A stretch of 64,000 nt of DNA from Pseudorhodobacter sp. MZDSW-24AT (GTDB lineage Bacteria; Pseudomonadota; Alphaproteobacteria; Rhodobacterales; Rhodobacteraceae): contig NZ_PGOI01000012.1 of the NCBI RefSeq assembly GCF_002794355.1, forward strand, positions 124,001 through 188,000, in the 5' to 3' direction. The notes beneath the pieces are model-generated. The model was not told the DNA's origin. It saw only the letters and a list, made by a program, of their open reading frames with translations, and did no database searches. Shown here one piece after another: positions 7,930 to 16,321 of the stretch (its first letter is position 1; every line of letters begins with the position of its first letter). The position numbers and the translations under genes were made by a program.

Positions 7930-8984
7930 TGCCCGCAGAAACCGCGCCGAAACTGCATGCGCTGCCCAGCCGCCCCGCACCGCGCCAGCCCTTTCCCTTT
8001 TCGGCCATCGTGGGGCAAGAGGCGATGAAGCAGGCCATGGTGCTGACCGCGATTGACCCTGCCATCGGTGGGGTGCTGGTCTTCGGAGATCGGGGCACCG
8101 GGAAATCAACCGCCGTGCGCGCACTTGCCGCCCTTTTGCCCGAGATCGAGGCGGTGGAGGGCTGCCCTGTCAATTCGGCGCGTCCGGATCTGTGCCCAGA
8201 CTGGGCGCAGGTGAGCGCCACCCAAATCACCCGCAAACCAACCCCGGTGGTCGATCTGCCGCTTGGCGTGACGGAAGACCGGGTGGTGGGCGCGCTGGAC
8301 ATTGAACGGGCGCTCACCCGGGGGGAAAAGGCGTTCGAACCGGGTCTGCTGGCACGGGCAAATCGGGGATACCTGTATATCGACGAGGTCAACCTGCTGG
8401 AAGATCACATCGTTGATCTGCTGCTCGACGTGGCGCAATCGGGCGAGAATGTGGTGGAGCGCGACGGGCTTTCCATCCGTCATCCGGCGCGCTTTGTGCT
8501 GGTGGGCTCGGGGAACCCCGAGGAGGGCGAATTGCGCCCGCAACTGCTGGACCGCTTTGGCCTGTCAGTCGAGGTGACTTCGCCGCGGGATGTGGACACC
8601 CGGGTTGCGGTGATTTTGCGCCGCGATGCCTATGAGACCGGTTATGACGCTTTCATGCCCGAGTGGCAGGCAGCGGATGCCGCCTTGCGTGAGCGCATTC
8701 TGGCGGCGCGTGTGGCTTTGCCCGCCCTGAAAACGCCCGCCGTTGTGCTGCATGACTGTGCGGCATTGTGCATCGCGCTGGGGTCGGACGGCTTGCGCGG
8801 AGAGTTGACGCTGCTGCGCGCGGCGCGCGCCCAGGCGGCCTTCGAGGGGGCCGAAACGGTGGGACGGGCGCATCTTAAAGCGGTGGCCGTGATGGCCTTG
8901 TCGCATCGTTTGCGCCGCGATCCGCTGGACGAAGCCGGGTCGGGCGTGCGGGTGGCCCGCATGATGGATGAGGTTCTGCCGTAA
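7929..8984 (+). CDS. bchI: Magnesium chelatase ATPase subunit I, BchI
   Basis: AAA+ subunit that, with BchD and BchH, inserts Mg2+ into protoporphyrin IX, the entry to bacteriochlorophyll synthesis. The 351-residue protein begins with the conserved FPFSAIVGQEAMKQAM, has Walker A GDRGTGKST at residues ~53-61, Walker B/sensor segment GYLYIDEVNLLEDHIVD, and the arginine-finger/sensor region LLDRFGLSVEV. ATG 7929 overlaps the crtA stop by one base, so it is in the crtA-bchI-bchD-bchO operon; seven bases separate it from bchD. Confidence 0.97.
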   Translation: MPAETAPKLHALPSRPAPRQPFPFSAIVGQEAMKQAMVLTAIDPAIGGVLVFGDRGTGKSTAVRALAALLPEIEAVEGCPVNSARPDLCPDWAQVSATQITRKPTPVVDLPLGVTEDRVVGALDIERALTRGEKAFEPGLLARANRGYLYIDEVNLLEDHIVDLLLDVAQSGENVVERDGLSIRHPARFVLVGSGNPEEGELRPQLLDRFGLSVEVTSPRDVDTRVAVILRRDAYETGYDAFMPEWQAADAALRERILAARVALPALKTPAVVLHDCAALCIALGSDGLRGELTLLRAARAQAAFEGAETVGRAHLKAVAVMALSHRLRRDPLDEAGSGVRVARMMDEVLP

Positions 8985-8991
8985 GGCTGCC

Positions 8992-10656
8992 ATGGAGTGG
9001 GACCGCATCATCCTCGCGCTTCAGGTGATGGCTGTTGATCCTGCGGGGGTGGGAGGCCTCTGGCTGCGGGCCCGCAGTGGTGCCCTGCGCGACCGGGTCA
9101 CAAATGCTTTGACCGCCCTGCCCTTGCCGCTTGCGCGACTGCATCCCGGGGTTTCGGACGAGGCGCTTTATGGCGGCCTTGACCTGTCTGCCACGCTGGC
9201 CTCGGGCCGTCCCGTGCGATCGCGCGGAGTGCTGGCGCGGCCCGCCGCGCTGATCCTGACCATGGCCGAACGGGTGCCGCCCGGCCTGTCGGCGCGACTG
9301 GGGCAGGCGCTGGATCAGGGCGGAGCCTGTTTGATCGCGCTGGACGAGGCGGCGGAAGACGGCGAAGGCCTGCCCGCGGGGCTGGCCGAACGCTTGGCGC
9401 TTTTTGTTGATCTGGACGGGCTGGCATGGTCTGAAAGTTCGGACATCACGCTGGATGCCAGCGCCTTGGACGCAGCCCGGACCCGCCTGCCCGGCGTTGT
9501 GCTGCCAAAGGAGGCCGCACGCGCGCTGACAGTCGCGGCCGCCGAGTTGGGCATCACCTCTTTGCGCGCGCCTTTGCTTGCGATGGCCGTCGCGCGCGCC
9601 TTGGCCGCGTTGGCTGGGCGCGTCACGGCGACCGAGAGCGATGTAATGCAGGCCGCAGAAATGGTCTATGCTCAGCGGGCCCTCCCCTTGCCCTCTGCCG
9701 AGGCCAAGACGCCCGAGAGCCCGCCCCCCCCATCGGAACCGGGCGAGCCGGAGCCGTCGGACGACGCGCCTGACGCGGAAGCCATCCCCGGAGAGATGAT
9801 GATCGAGGCCGTGCGCGCCGCCCTGCCCGCTGATCTTCTGGCACAACTGGCGGCCGGACGGGCGGCCCGCGGCGCCAAGGGCGCCACTGGGACGGGTTTG
9901 GCGCGCGCGGGCAACCGACGCGGGCGGCCGTTGCCTTCCCGCCCGGGCAAGCCGGGTGCGGGGATGCGTATCGATCTGGTCGGCACCTTGCGGGCAGCGG
10001 CCCCGTGGCAGCCGTTGCGCAGACGGACGGCACAATCGGACGCGGTGCTGTTGGTGCGCGGATCTGACATCCGCGTGAAGCGCTTTCAGGAAACTTCAGA
10101 CCGGGTGCTGATCTTTGCGGTCGATGCCTCGGGCTCGGCGGCATTCGCCCGTCTGGCGGAGGCCAAGGGTGCGGTCGAGTTGCTGCTTGCGGCGGCCTAT
10201 GCCCGACGCGACCATGTGGCTCTGGTGGCCTTTCGCGGCACGGGGGCCGAGGTCATTCTGCCCCCGACGCGCAGCCTTGTGCAAACGAAGCGCCGTCTTG
10301 CGGGAGTGCCCGGAGGCGGCGGCACACCGCTTGCGGCGGGGATAAAGGCGGCACTGGCGACGGCGGCGCAGGCGCGCGCGCGCGGACTGACGCCGACGAT
10401 CGCGCTGTTGACCGACGGGCGTGGCAATATCGCGCTCGACGGCAGCCCCGACCGCATGCAGGCGGAACAAGAGGCCATGCAACTGGCGCGCACGATCCGA
10501 TCCTGCGCGTTTCCGGCCGTTGTGATCGACACCGCAAACCGGCCGCAGACCAGCCTTGCCCAGATGGCGGGTGCGATGGGCGCGGCCTATGTCGCGCTGC
10601 CCCGCGCGGATGCGCGGCGGCTGTCTGGCGTGCTTGGCGCGGCCTTGGGGGACTGA
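8992..10656 (+). CDS. bchD: Magnesium chelatase subunit D, BchD
   Basis: Platform subunit of Mg-chelatase, 554 residues. The N-terminal half is a degenerate AAA+ domain lacking a usable Walker A. A proline/acid-rich linker follows (residues ~240-265, rich in PESPPPPSEPGEPEPS). The C-terminal half is a von Willebrand A integrin-I domain with the MIDAS motif DASGS at residue ~378 and a downstream LLTDGRGN loop. ATG 8992 is preferred to the frame's earlier start at 8968, which would overlap bchI. It is followed three bases later by bchO. Confidence 0.96.
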   Translation: MEWDRIILALQVMAVDPAGVGGLWLRARSGALRDRVTNALTALPLPLARLHPGVSDEALYGGLDLSATLASGRPVRSRGVLARPAALILTMAERVPPGLSARLGQALDQGGACLIALDEAAEDGEGLPAGLAERLALFVDLDGLAWSESSDITLDASALDAARTRLPGVVLPKEAARALTVAAAELGITSLRAPLLAMAVARALAALAGRVTATESDVMQAAEMVYAQRALPLPSAEAKTPESPPPPSEPGEPEPSDDAPDAEAIPGEMMIEAVRAALPADLLAQLAAGRAARGAKGATGTGLARAGNRRGRPLPSRPGKPGAGMRIDLVGTLRAAAPWQPLRRRTAQSDAVLLVRGSDIRVKRFQETSDRVLIFAVDASGSAAFARLAEAKGAVELLLAAAYARRDHVALVAFRGTGAEVILPPTRSLVQTKRRLAGVPGGGGTPLAAGIKAALATAAQARARGLTPTIALLTDGRGNIALDGSPDRMQAEQEAMQLARTIRSCAFPAVVIDTANRPQTSLAQMAGAMGAAYVALPRADARRLSGVLGAALGD

Positions 10657-10659
10657 ACG

Positions 10660-11523
10660 GTGGAGTCCGCCCGCCTTCCTGAAGACTGGCCTTTTCGCGC
10701 GCAGGCCCGCCATCGGCGTGTGTCCCCGCATGACTGGTGGGTGATCGACACCGGCCCACGCGCGGCCCCGGTGCTGCTGCTTTTGCATGGGGCGGGCGGC
10801 TCGGGCCACAGCTTCCGCGCGCTGATCCCCCTTTTGTCGCAAGAGTATCGGGTGATTGTTCCGGATCTGCCCGGTCAGGGCTGCACCCGCGCGGGCGGGA
10901 TGCGACGGCTTGGGCTGGACGCCATGGCCGAGGATCTGACCCGTCTGTGCCAGTCGGAAGAATGGACCCCTCACGTGGTGATTGGCCATTCGGCGGGGGC
11001 CGCGATCGCCTTGCGGATGGCGGAGCTTTTGCCTGTGCAGGGGGTGGTGGGCATCAACGCCGCGCTTGGCACCTTTGATGGGGCGGCGGGGGTGATGTTC
11101 CCGCTGATGGCGCGCGCGCTCGCGGCCACGCCGTTTGTCGGGTCGGTGGTGTCGCGGCTGTGGGGCCAACCGGCGACGGTGCGCAAGCTTCTGGCCGGAA
11201 CAGGCTCGCCGCTCGACAAGGCGGGGCAGGACCAATATCTGGCGCTGGTGCAGGACGCGGATCACGTCAGCGGCACGCTGGGCATGATGGCACAGTGGCG
11301 GCTGGAGGGGCTGATGACGCGCTTGCCCGCCTTGACGACGCCTGTTCTGCTGATTGCCTCAGAAGGTGACAGGGCTGTGCCGGCCAACGTGTCTCGGGAT
11401 GCGGTGGCGCATATGACGAAGGCCACCTTTTCCCAGATCGCGGGCTATGGGCATCTGGTCCATGAAGAGGCGCCCGAGGCGGTTTCAGCGGCCTTGAAGC
11501 CGTGGCTGCGGGCACTGGCTTGA
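10660..11523 (+). CDS. bchO: Alpha/beta hydrolase BchO
   Basis: 287-residue alpha/beta-hydrolase-fold protein always found next to bchI-bchD in purple bacteria; assigned to Mg-chelatase function by linkage, exact reaction not established. The fold is clear: oxyanion loop LLLLHGAGGSGHSF, nucleophile elbow GHSAGA with serine at residue ~111, a later acid in ASEGDRAVP and histidine in GYGHLVHEE, so the catalytic triad is intact. The start is GTG 10660, three bases after the bchD stop; no better start exists. The operon ends here, facing idi. Confidence 0.93.
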   Translation: MESARLPEDWPFRAQARHRRVSPHDWWVIDTGPRAAPVLLLLHGAGGSGHSFRALIPLLSQEYRVIVPDLPGQGCTRAGGMRRLGLDAMAEDLTRLCQSEEWTPHVVIGHSAGAAIALRMAELLPVQGVVGINAALGTFDGAAGVMFPLMARALAATPFVGSVVSRLWGQPATVRKLLAGTGSPLDKAGQDQYLALVQDADHVSGTLGMMAQWRLEGLMTRLPALTTPVLLIASEGDRAVPANVSRDAVAHMTKATFSQIAGYGHLVHEEAPEAVSAALKPWLRALA

Positions 11524-11545
11524 CGCCTTGCTTTGGCGGCGCCGT

Positions 11546-11606
11546 GGAGGGGGGCGCTGCCCCCCGCCTGCGGCTCCCCCCGGAGTATTTGGAAAAGGTG
11601 CAAATC
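11546..11606 (+). repeat. GC-rich palindromic repeat, copy 3 (between bchO and idi)
   Basis: GGGGGGC-GCT-GCCCCCC hairpin (11549-11565), then CCGCCTGCGGCTCCCCC and the tail CGGAGTATTTGGAAAAGGTG. It occupies the convergent gap between bchO and idi, where it could terminate transcription from both sides. Confidence 0.75.
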
Positions 11607-11631
11607 TTGGGCTTTGGAGCAAAAAGAACAG

Positions 11632-12207
11632 TCAGCGCGTCAGGCCAACGCTGGCTCCGAAGATGCGGGCCATGTGTTCGTTCATGTAGATCTGCAGCCA
11701 AGGGGTAAACTTGGCGGGGCTCCGCCGCGCTTCGGCGGCGAGATCGTAGAGGTCGATCCAGCGGGTCTCCATCACCTCATCGGGATTAGGGGTGACGGAG
11801 AGGTCGGGTCCGGCTTCGGCGACAAAGATATCGACCAGTTCATGTTCGATCAGACCGGCCCCCACATCGGCGCGGTATTCCACCCGGTCGGCAAATGCCG
11901 GGAACAGGCCGGTGATCCCAAGCTCCTCGCGCAGACGACGCACCGCGCAGGCGGCGGGATCTTCGTCCCAGCGAGGATGCGTGCAGCAGGTATTCGCCCA
12001 AAGACCCGGCGTGTGATACTTGGTCATGGCCCGCCGCTGAATCAGCACCCGGCCATGGTCCACCACGAAGACCGACACCGCCTTGTGGCGCAATCCACGC
12101 TGATGCACCTCAAGCTTGCCCACGGGGGTAAGGCGGCCTTCAACCCAGGCCGGAATCAATTCTTCCGCAAAGGCGCGCGCGTTCACGACCACTTTGGCGA
12201 TACCCAT
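11632..12207 (-). CDS. idi: Isopentenyl-diphosphate delta-isomerase, type I
   Basis: Nudix-fold enzyme interconverting isopentenyl and dimethylallyl diphosphate, supplying precursors for carotenoids and the phytyl/geranylgeranyl tail. The 191-residue protein has the active-site cysteine region LWANTCCTHPRWDED and the metal-binding Nudix-type helix AVRRLREELGI, plus HELVDIFVA and TPNPDEVMETRWI. The ATG at 12207 overlaps the end of bchP by 25 bases; GTG codons slightly downstream are alternative starts. It is the last gene of the bchE-J-G-orf428-P-idi run, matching ORF176 of R. capsulatus. Confidence 0.95.
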   Translation of the reverse strand: MGIAKVVVNARAFAEELIPAWVEGRLTPVGKLEVHQRGLRHKAVSVFVVDHGRVLIQRRAMTKYHTPGLWANTCCTHPRWDEDPAACAVRRLREELGITGLFPAFADRVEYRADVGAGLIEHELVDIFVAEAGPDLSVTPNPDEVMETRWIDLYDLAAEARRSPAKFTPWLQIYMNEHMARIFGASVGLTR

Positions 12208-13376
12208 CCCAACAGATGTGCCATGTTCTTGATCCCGATCTTAATATGCGCCATGGGCCGTGCCTTCACCAAGGATTTGTTCATATAGGCCTCGAATGTC
12301 AGCCTTTGCACATCAAGATCGTGGCATAGGCTGACAAAGCGTTCGCGCCGGTCATCGCTGCGATAATAGGCATCCTGCATCGAGCGCAAGACCCGGAAGA
12401 CGGTGCCGTGCTCACGCATGAACATCTTGCGCGCGAGTCTCAGATCCTTGGCGCGACCCGATTGCAGCGCGGCCTGTGCCGCAGTGGCCGCCACGCGCCC
12501 CCCGGCCATGGCGTAGAAGATACCCTCTCCCGAAGAGGGCGCCACGACCCCTGCCGCATCGCCCGCAAGCACGACATCGCGACCATTGTCCCAGCGGTCC
12601 AAAGGCTTGAGCGGGATGGGCGCGCCTTCCTTGCGGACGGTTTCACAGCCTGCGAGCCCTGCCATGGCCCGCAGGGCGGCGGTGGCCTCTTTCAGGTCGA
12701 CCCCGTCGACCTCGGTGCCCATGCCAACGCTGGCGTGCTTGCCATGCGGGAAGACCCAGCCGTAAAAATCCGGGCTGATCTTGCCATCATAAACCACATC
12801 GCAGCGCATCGGATCGTAATCGGAATTGGCGGCCATGGTGCCTGTGGGGGCCTTGATGATCTCGTGATAGGCAATGACGTAAGGAATCTTGTCCCCGCCC
12901 GGCACTTCGGCGCGTGCGACGGCCGAGCGCGCACCGTCGGCCCCGATGACAAGGCGGGTGCGGCTGCGCCGTTCGGCGCCCGACACCTTGTCGCGCCAGA
13001 TCACGTGTGTGCCCGCCGCATCACGCTCGATCCGCAGGAAAGTGCCGGTCAGCCGCTCGGCCCCGGTCATCGCGGCGCGGTCGCGCAGGAATTCATCGAA
13101 CGCCTCGCGGTCGACCATGCCGACATAGCCGCCCTCGATATGAATATCCACAGCGCGGCCCGTGGGGCTGATCATGCGGGCCGTGTTGATCTTGGCCACC
13201 AGCAAGCTGTCAGGAATGTCAAAATCGCGGATCGCGCGCGGCGGGATGGCGCCCCCACAGGGCTTGATCCGCCCGGCCCGGTCCAGCATGGCCACCCGGT
13301 AGCCTGCCCGGGCGAGGTCTTCTGCCGCCGTTGCCCCGGAAGGTCCGCCGCCGACAACGAAAACATCATAAGGCAT
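12183..13376 (-). CDS. bchP: Geranylgeranyl reductase BchP
   Basis: Flavoprotein that reduces the geranylgeranyl tail of bacteriochlorophyll a (or GGPP) to phytyl. The 397-residue protein starts with the dinucleotide-binding motif DVFVVGGGPSGATAAEDLAR, followed by CGGAIPPRAIRDFDIP and the aromatic-hydroxylase-like GDAAGVVAPSSGEGIFYAM. I chose ATG 13376; GTG 13382 is two codons earlier and overlaps the stop of the preceding transporter gene as GTGA. Either way the genes are translationally coupled. Confidence 0.95.
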   Translation of the reverse strand: MPYDVFVVGGGPSGATAAEDLARAGYRVAMLDRAGRIKPCGGAIPPRAIRDFDIPDSLLVAKINTARMISPTGRAVDIHIEGGYVGMVDREAFDEFLRDRAAMTGAERLTGTFLRIERDAAGTHVIWRDKVSGAERRSRTRLVIGADGARSAVARAEVPGGDKIPYVIAYHEIIKAPTGTMAANSDYDPMRCDVVYDGKISPDFYGWVFPHGKHASVGMGTEVDGVDLKEATAALRAMAGLAGCETVRKEGAPIPLKPLDRWDNGRDVVLAGDAAGVVAPSSGEGIFYAMAGGRVAATAAQAALQSGRAKDLRLARKMFMREHGTVFRVLRSMQDAYYRSDDRRERFVSLCHDLDVQRLTFEAYMNKSLVKARPMAHIKIGIKNMAHLLGWVSPKWS

Positions 13377-13378
13377 GG

Positions 13379-14668
13379 TCACTCTCCGGGAATTGCATGG
13401 GGGTGGGGGGCGGCAGATCTGCGGGGAACATCGATCACCCGCACTGCGAGGATCGCTGCGACACCGAACAAAGTTGCCTCAACCAGAAACACCAGCCCGA
13501 AGGCGGAAGGCGCTTGCAGCCAAAGTCGCAAGAAATCGACCGAAGCCGCACCCAGCAGGCCACCAAACCCGGCGGCAAGCGCTTGGGCCGCGCCCCAAAG
13601 GCCCATCCGCGTGCCTTCGCGCGCGCTGCGCCCCTGCCCGGCCAAGGCCATCATCGAGCCGATCGCGGCCACCGCGAACATGCCGTTGAAAAAGCCAAGA
13701 AAAATGACCGCTGGGACCAGAAAGCCGATTCCGCTGTGGCCAAGCGCTGCGATGCCGACAAGGGCCAAGGCCGAACCCCAGCAGCCCGCCACCACCCAGT
13801 GCCGCAGAGTGCCAATGCGCAGACCCGTTGCAGCGATCCCCACCGCCAGCATGCCAACGAAAACGCCAGCATTCTGCGCGCCGGAGAGCTGGGTGCTTTG
13901 CCCCACGCCAAAGCCGAAGACGAGCCCGGCAAAAGGCTCTAGGATCAGTTCCTGCATGAAGTAAGCGGTCATCGACAGGAAAACGAACAAGGTAAAGGCG
14001 CGCGCCTGCGGCTCCGCCCAGATTTGCGCCAGACCCTGACGAAAGGGCGCCGGATCGGCCTCACGCTCGGCGATCACACGTGCCTCGATCCCCCAGACGG
14101 CAAGCGTTGTCACTGCAACGGCGCCGAAGGTCACGATGGCGACGCATTCCAGCAAAAGCGCGGGGGAATAGTCTTTCAGAAAATGGCCCACAGTGCCTGC
14201 GGTGACCGCGATGCCAAAGATCATCATCAACCAAGTGATGGTCGCCGCCGCCGCACGCCGTTGCGGCGCGGTGGCGGTGGCCAGTAAGGCCAAGAGCGAA
14301 GTTCCCGACGCGCCGACGCCAACCCCGATCAAGGCATAGGCCATGACAGAAAGGGCAAGCCCCGCCTGTGGCTGTGCCGGAATGATCACCACCCCCAGCG
14401 CTGCCAGAAAGGCCCCCAAGGAGAGTGCGGCCATGCCGCCGATGATGAACACTGTCCGGTTGCCACGCGTGTCGGAGCGAAACCCCCAGTTAGGCCGCGT
14501 GATCTGGATGCCGTAATGCAGCGCGACCAGCAGCCCCGGCACCAAGGCAGGCAATGCGAGTTCGACGACCATCAGCCTGTTCAATGTGCTGGTGGTGAGC
14601 ACCACCACCGCGCCAAGGCACATTTGCACCAGCCCCAGACGCGCAATCTGCACCCAGCTGAGCTTCAT
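13379..14668 (-). CDS. PucC/LhaA-family (BCD) membrane protein, ORF428-type
   Basis: 429-residue integral membrane protein with about twelve hydrophobic helices, of the bacteriochlorophyll delivery (BCD) branch of the major facilitator superfamily that includes PucC and LhaA. Recognisable segments are TLNRLMVVELALPALVPGLLV near the start, RPNWGFRSDTRG, and QELILEPFAGLVFGFGVGQ. It corresponds to ORF428 of R. capsulatus by position between bchG and bchP and is thought to move bacteriochlorophyll to antenna or reaction-centre proteins; direct evidence for that role is limited. ATG 14668 overlaps the bchG stop (ATGA); the longer frame to 14851 overlaps bchG and is not used. Confidence 0.9.
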   Translation of the reverse strand: MKLSWVQIARLGLVQMCLGAVVVLTTSTLNRLMVVELALPALVPGLLVALHYGIQITRPNWGFRSDTRGNRTVFIIGGMAALSLGAFLAALGVVIIPAQPQAGLALSVMAYALIGVGVGASGTSLLALLATATAPQRRAAAATITWLMMIFGIAVTAGTVGHFLKDYSPALLLECVAIVTFGAVAVTTLAVWGIEARVIAEREADPAPFRQGLAQIWAEPQARAFTLFVFLSMTAYFMQELILEPFAGLVFGFGVGQSTQLSGAQNAGVFVGMLAVGIAATGLRIGTLRHWVVAGCWGSALALVGIAALGHSGIGFLVPAVIFLGFFNGMFAVAAIGSMMALAGQGRSAREGTRMGLWGAAQALAAGFGGLLGAASVDFLRLWLQAPSAFGLVFLVEATLFGVAAILAVRVIDVPRRSAAPHPHAIPGE

Positions 14669-15573
14669 CCTGCCGCCCCAAGATTTCGCAGCGAAAAGGC
14701 TGCGATCATCATGCCTGAGACATAGAAAACGACCCCGGTGCCATTGTACCACGGGGCATATCTCTTGGGATCGCGAAAGAGCCTGCGCATCGCAGCCATC
14801 TGCGCCATCACCAAGACAGTGATCGCCAAGGCATGCCAAGGCGCACCCCATATCAACAGCAATGCAATCACAAGCGCTTGGGCCAAGGCCATGGTGGTGC
14901 AGGCGATACGCGCGGCCACTTCCGGCCCCAGCACCACAGGAAGTGAACGCACCCCGTGCTGGCGGTCCCCTTCCAGAGCCTTGAAATCATTCAGGGTCAT
15001 GATGCCATGCGCCCCGACAGCATAGAGAAAGGCGATCATCACCACTTCAAACTCGGGCGCAGCCGACAAAAGCACGGCTGCCCCGGTGAACCATGGCAGG
15101 CCTTCATAGGAAAGACCGACAAGACCCGGGCCCCACCATCCAGAGCGTTTCAGCCGCACCGGCTCGGCTGAATAGGCCCAAGCCGCGATCACGCCGACCA
15201 CCGTCGCCCCAAATCCCCATGGCCCCAGCAACCACCCGATGACAAGCGAAAGCAGCGTCATGGCAAGCGCAACATAAAGCCCCCAGCGGCCCGGAATGCG
15301 GCCCGAGGGGATTGGACGGTTTGGCTCGTTCACCGCATCGACCCGGCGGTCGCACCAATCGTTTGCCGCCTGCGACATGCCGCAAACGATGGGTCCCGCC
15401 AGAACCATCCCCAAAAGGACAACCGGCCACTGATCCGACAAAGGAACGCCCGATGACACCGCGCCACAGAGATAGGCCCAAATGGGTGGAAACCACGTGA
15501 TTGGCTTGATGAGCTCCAGCAAGGCGCGGGGCTGCGGGGTCGTGCGGGCAACGGGGGCGATGCTCATGGTCAT
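14665..15573 (-). CDS. bchG: Bacteriochlorophyll synthase BchG
   Basis: UbiA-type prenyltransferase esterifying bacteriochlorophyllide a with geranylgeranyl diphosphate at the membrane. The 302-residue protein has the aspartate-rich motif NDWCDRRVDAVNEPNRPIPS (~93-112) and a second one in TLNDFKALEGDRQHGVRSLP, with about eight to nine membrane helices. ATG 15573 is used; ATG 15567 (two codons on) is equally possible, since the Shine-Dalgarno sequence is weak. Two PpsR operators lie in the gap before it, so it probably has its own promoter as well as read-through from bchE-bchJ. Confidence 0.95.
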   Translation of the reverse strand: MTMSIAPVARTTPQPRALLELIKPITWFPPIWAYLCGAVSSGVPLSDQWPVVLLGMVLAGPIVCGMSQAANDWCDRRVDAVNEPNRPIPSGRIPGRWGLYVALAMTLLSLVIGWLLGPWGFGATVVGVIAAWAYSAEPVRLKRSGWWGPGLVGLSYEGLPWFTGAAVLLSAAPEFEVVMIAFLYAVGAHGIMTLNDFKALEGDRQHGVRSLPVVLGPEVAARIACTTMALAQALVIALLLIWGAPWHALAITVLVMAQMAAMRRLFRDPKRYAPWYNGTGVVFYVSGMMIAAFSLRNLGAAG

Positions 15574-15574
15574 C

Positions 15575-15592
15575 TGTCAACTAAACAGGACA
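15575..15592. promoter_or_regulatory. PpsR/CrtJ operator, proximal to bchG
   Basis: TGTCAACTAAACAGGACA, exact TGT-N12-ACA, one base upstream of the bchG start codon. Paired with 15627-15644 (52 bp start to start). Confidence 0.8.
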
Positions 15593-15626
15593 ATCGAGAG
15601 TCGAGCAAGAGTTTTGCCGCAAGATG

Positions 15627-15644
15627 TGTCAATCAAGAATTACA
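15627..15644. promoter_or_regulatory. PpsR/CrtJ operator, distal to bchG
   Basis: TGTCAATCAAGAATTACA, exact TGT-N12-ACA, between the bchJ stop and bchG. Its presence inside a co-directional gene run suggests an internal PpsR-controlled promoter for bchG-orf428-bchP-idi. Confidence 0.82.
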
Positions 15645-15682
15645 TTTCTTGCAGACGCGCGCCACGAGAACGATGGAGCCCC

Positions 15683-16318
15683 TCAAGCCGCGCGTCTGGT
15701 GCCCGCATCTTGCGGCCATGCGACGGCAACTGGATGCACTTCAAAACAGCAGCATGGCGCCCCGCTTGCAGCGCAGGCTGTTTCGATCACACGCGCATTC
15801 GGCCACACCAGCTGCGTGAAAAGCCGTTCAAACACCGCTGCGTGCCAATGGCAGATCGGACGGTCGGCGCGCGCGCCTTTGATGAGCGGATTTCCTGTCA
15901 CCTTGAACGTCAGCGGCTCCGTGCCCGTGACCTCAAAACCGCCACTGCCTGCGAACGTCCAAGCGTTGCGCGCAATCGCGCGGGCAAGAACGCGCGCCGC
16001 AAGCGGGCGCGGCAGCAAGCGCAGAGCGGCCTTGGCGGCGCCGGGGAAGCGATGTCGCAAAAGGTAATCGCCCGTGGCCAAGCCCGAGTCATGCAACAAT
16101 CCTTCTGCCCTTGCAGGCAGCAAGGTGCGCAACGCGTCATGCACAGCCGCGCAATCGGTTTCCGGCAGCATGCCAGCATTGGGGGGCGGCACCTCTACTC
16201 CGGCCTGCAACAAGACAACGGTGCGAAGGTTCCGCCCCACATTCTTGTCTAGAACCTCAATGGTCTGCAGGATCGCGTTCGGACCGAGACAGGCGGTTTT
16301 CTGGGATGGTTTGGCCAT
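15683..16318 (-). CDS. bchJ: BchJ, bacteriochlorophyll 8-vinyl reductase-associated protein
   Basis: 211-residue protein placed between bchE and bchG, as in all Rhodobacter clusters. It was first assigned as the 8-vinyl reductase, but later work gives that activity to BciA and suggests that BchJ assists as a substrate carrier, so the enzymatic call should stay open. The C-terminal half (GNPLIKGARADRPICHWHAA to CCCFEV) resembles the V4R (4-vinyl reductase) small-molecule binding domain, with several cysteines at the end. It starts three bases after the bchE stop. Confidence 0.9.
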   Translation of the reverse strand: MAKPSQKTACLGPNAILQTIEVLDKNVGRNLRTVVLLQAGVEVPPPNAGMLPETDCAAVHDALRTLLPARAEGLLHDSGLATGDYLLRHRFPGAAKAALRLLPRPLAARVLARAIARNAWTFAGSGGFEVTGTEPLTFKVTGNPLIKGARADRPICHWHAAVFERLFTQLVWPNARVIETACAASGAPCCCFEVHPVAVAWPQDAGTRRAA

Positions 16319-16321
16319 AGT

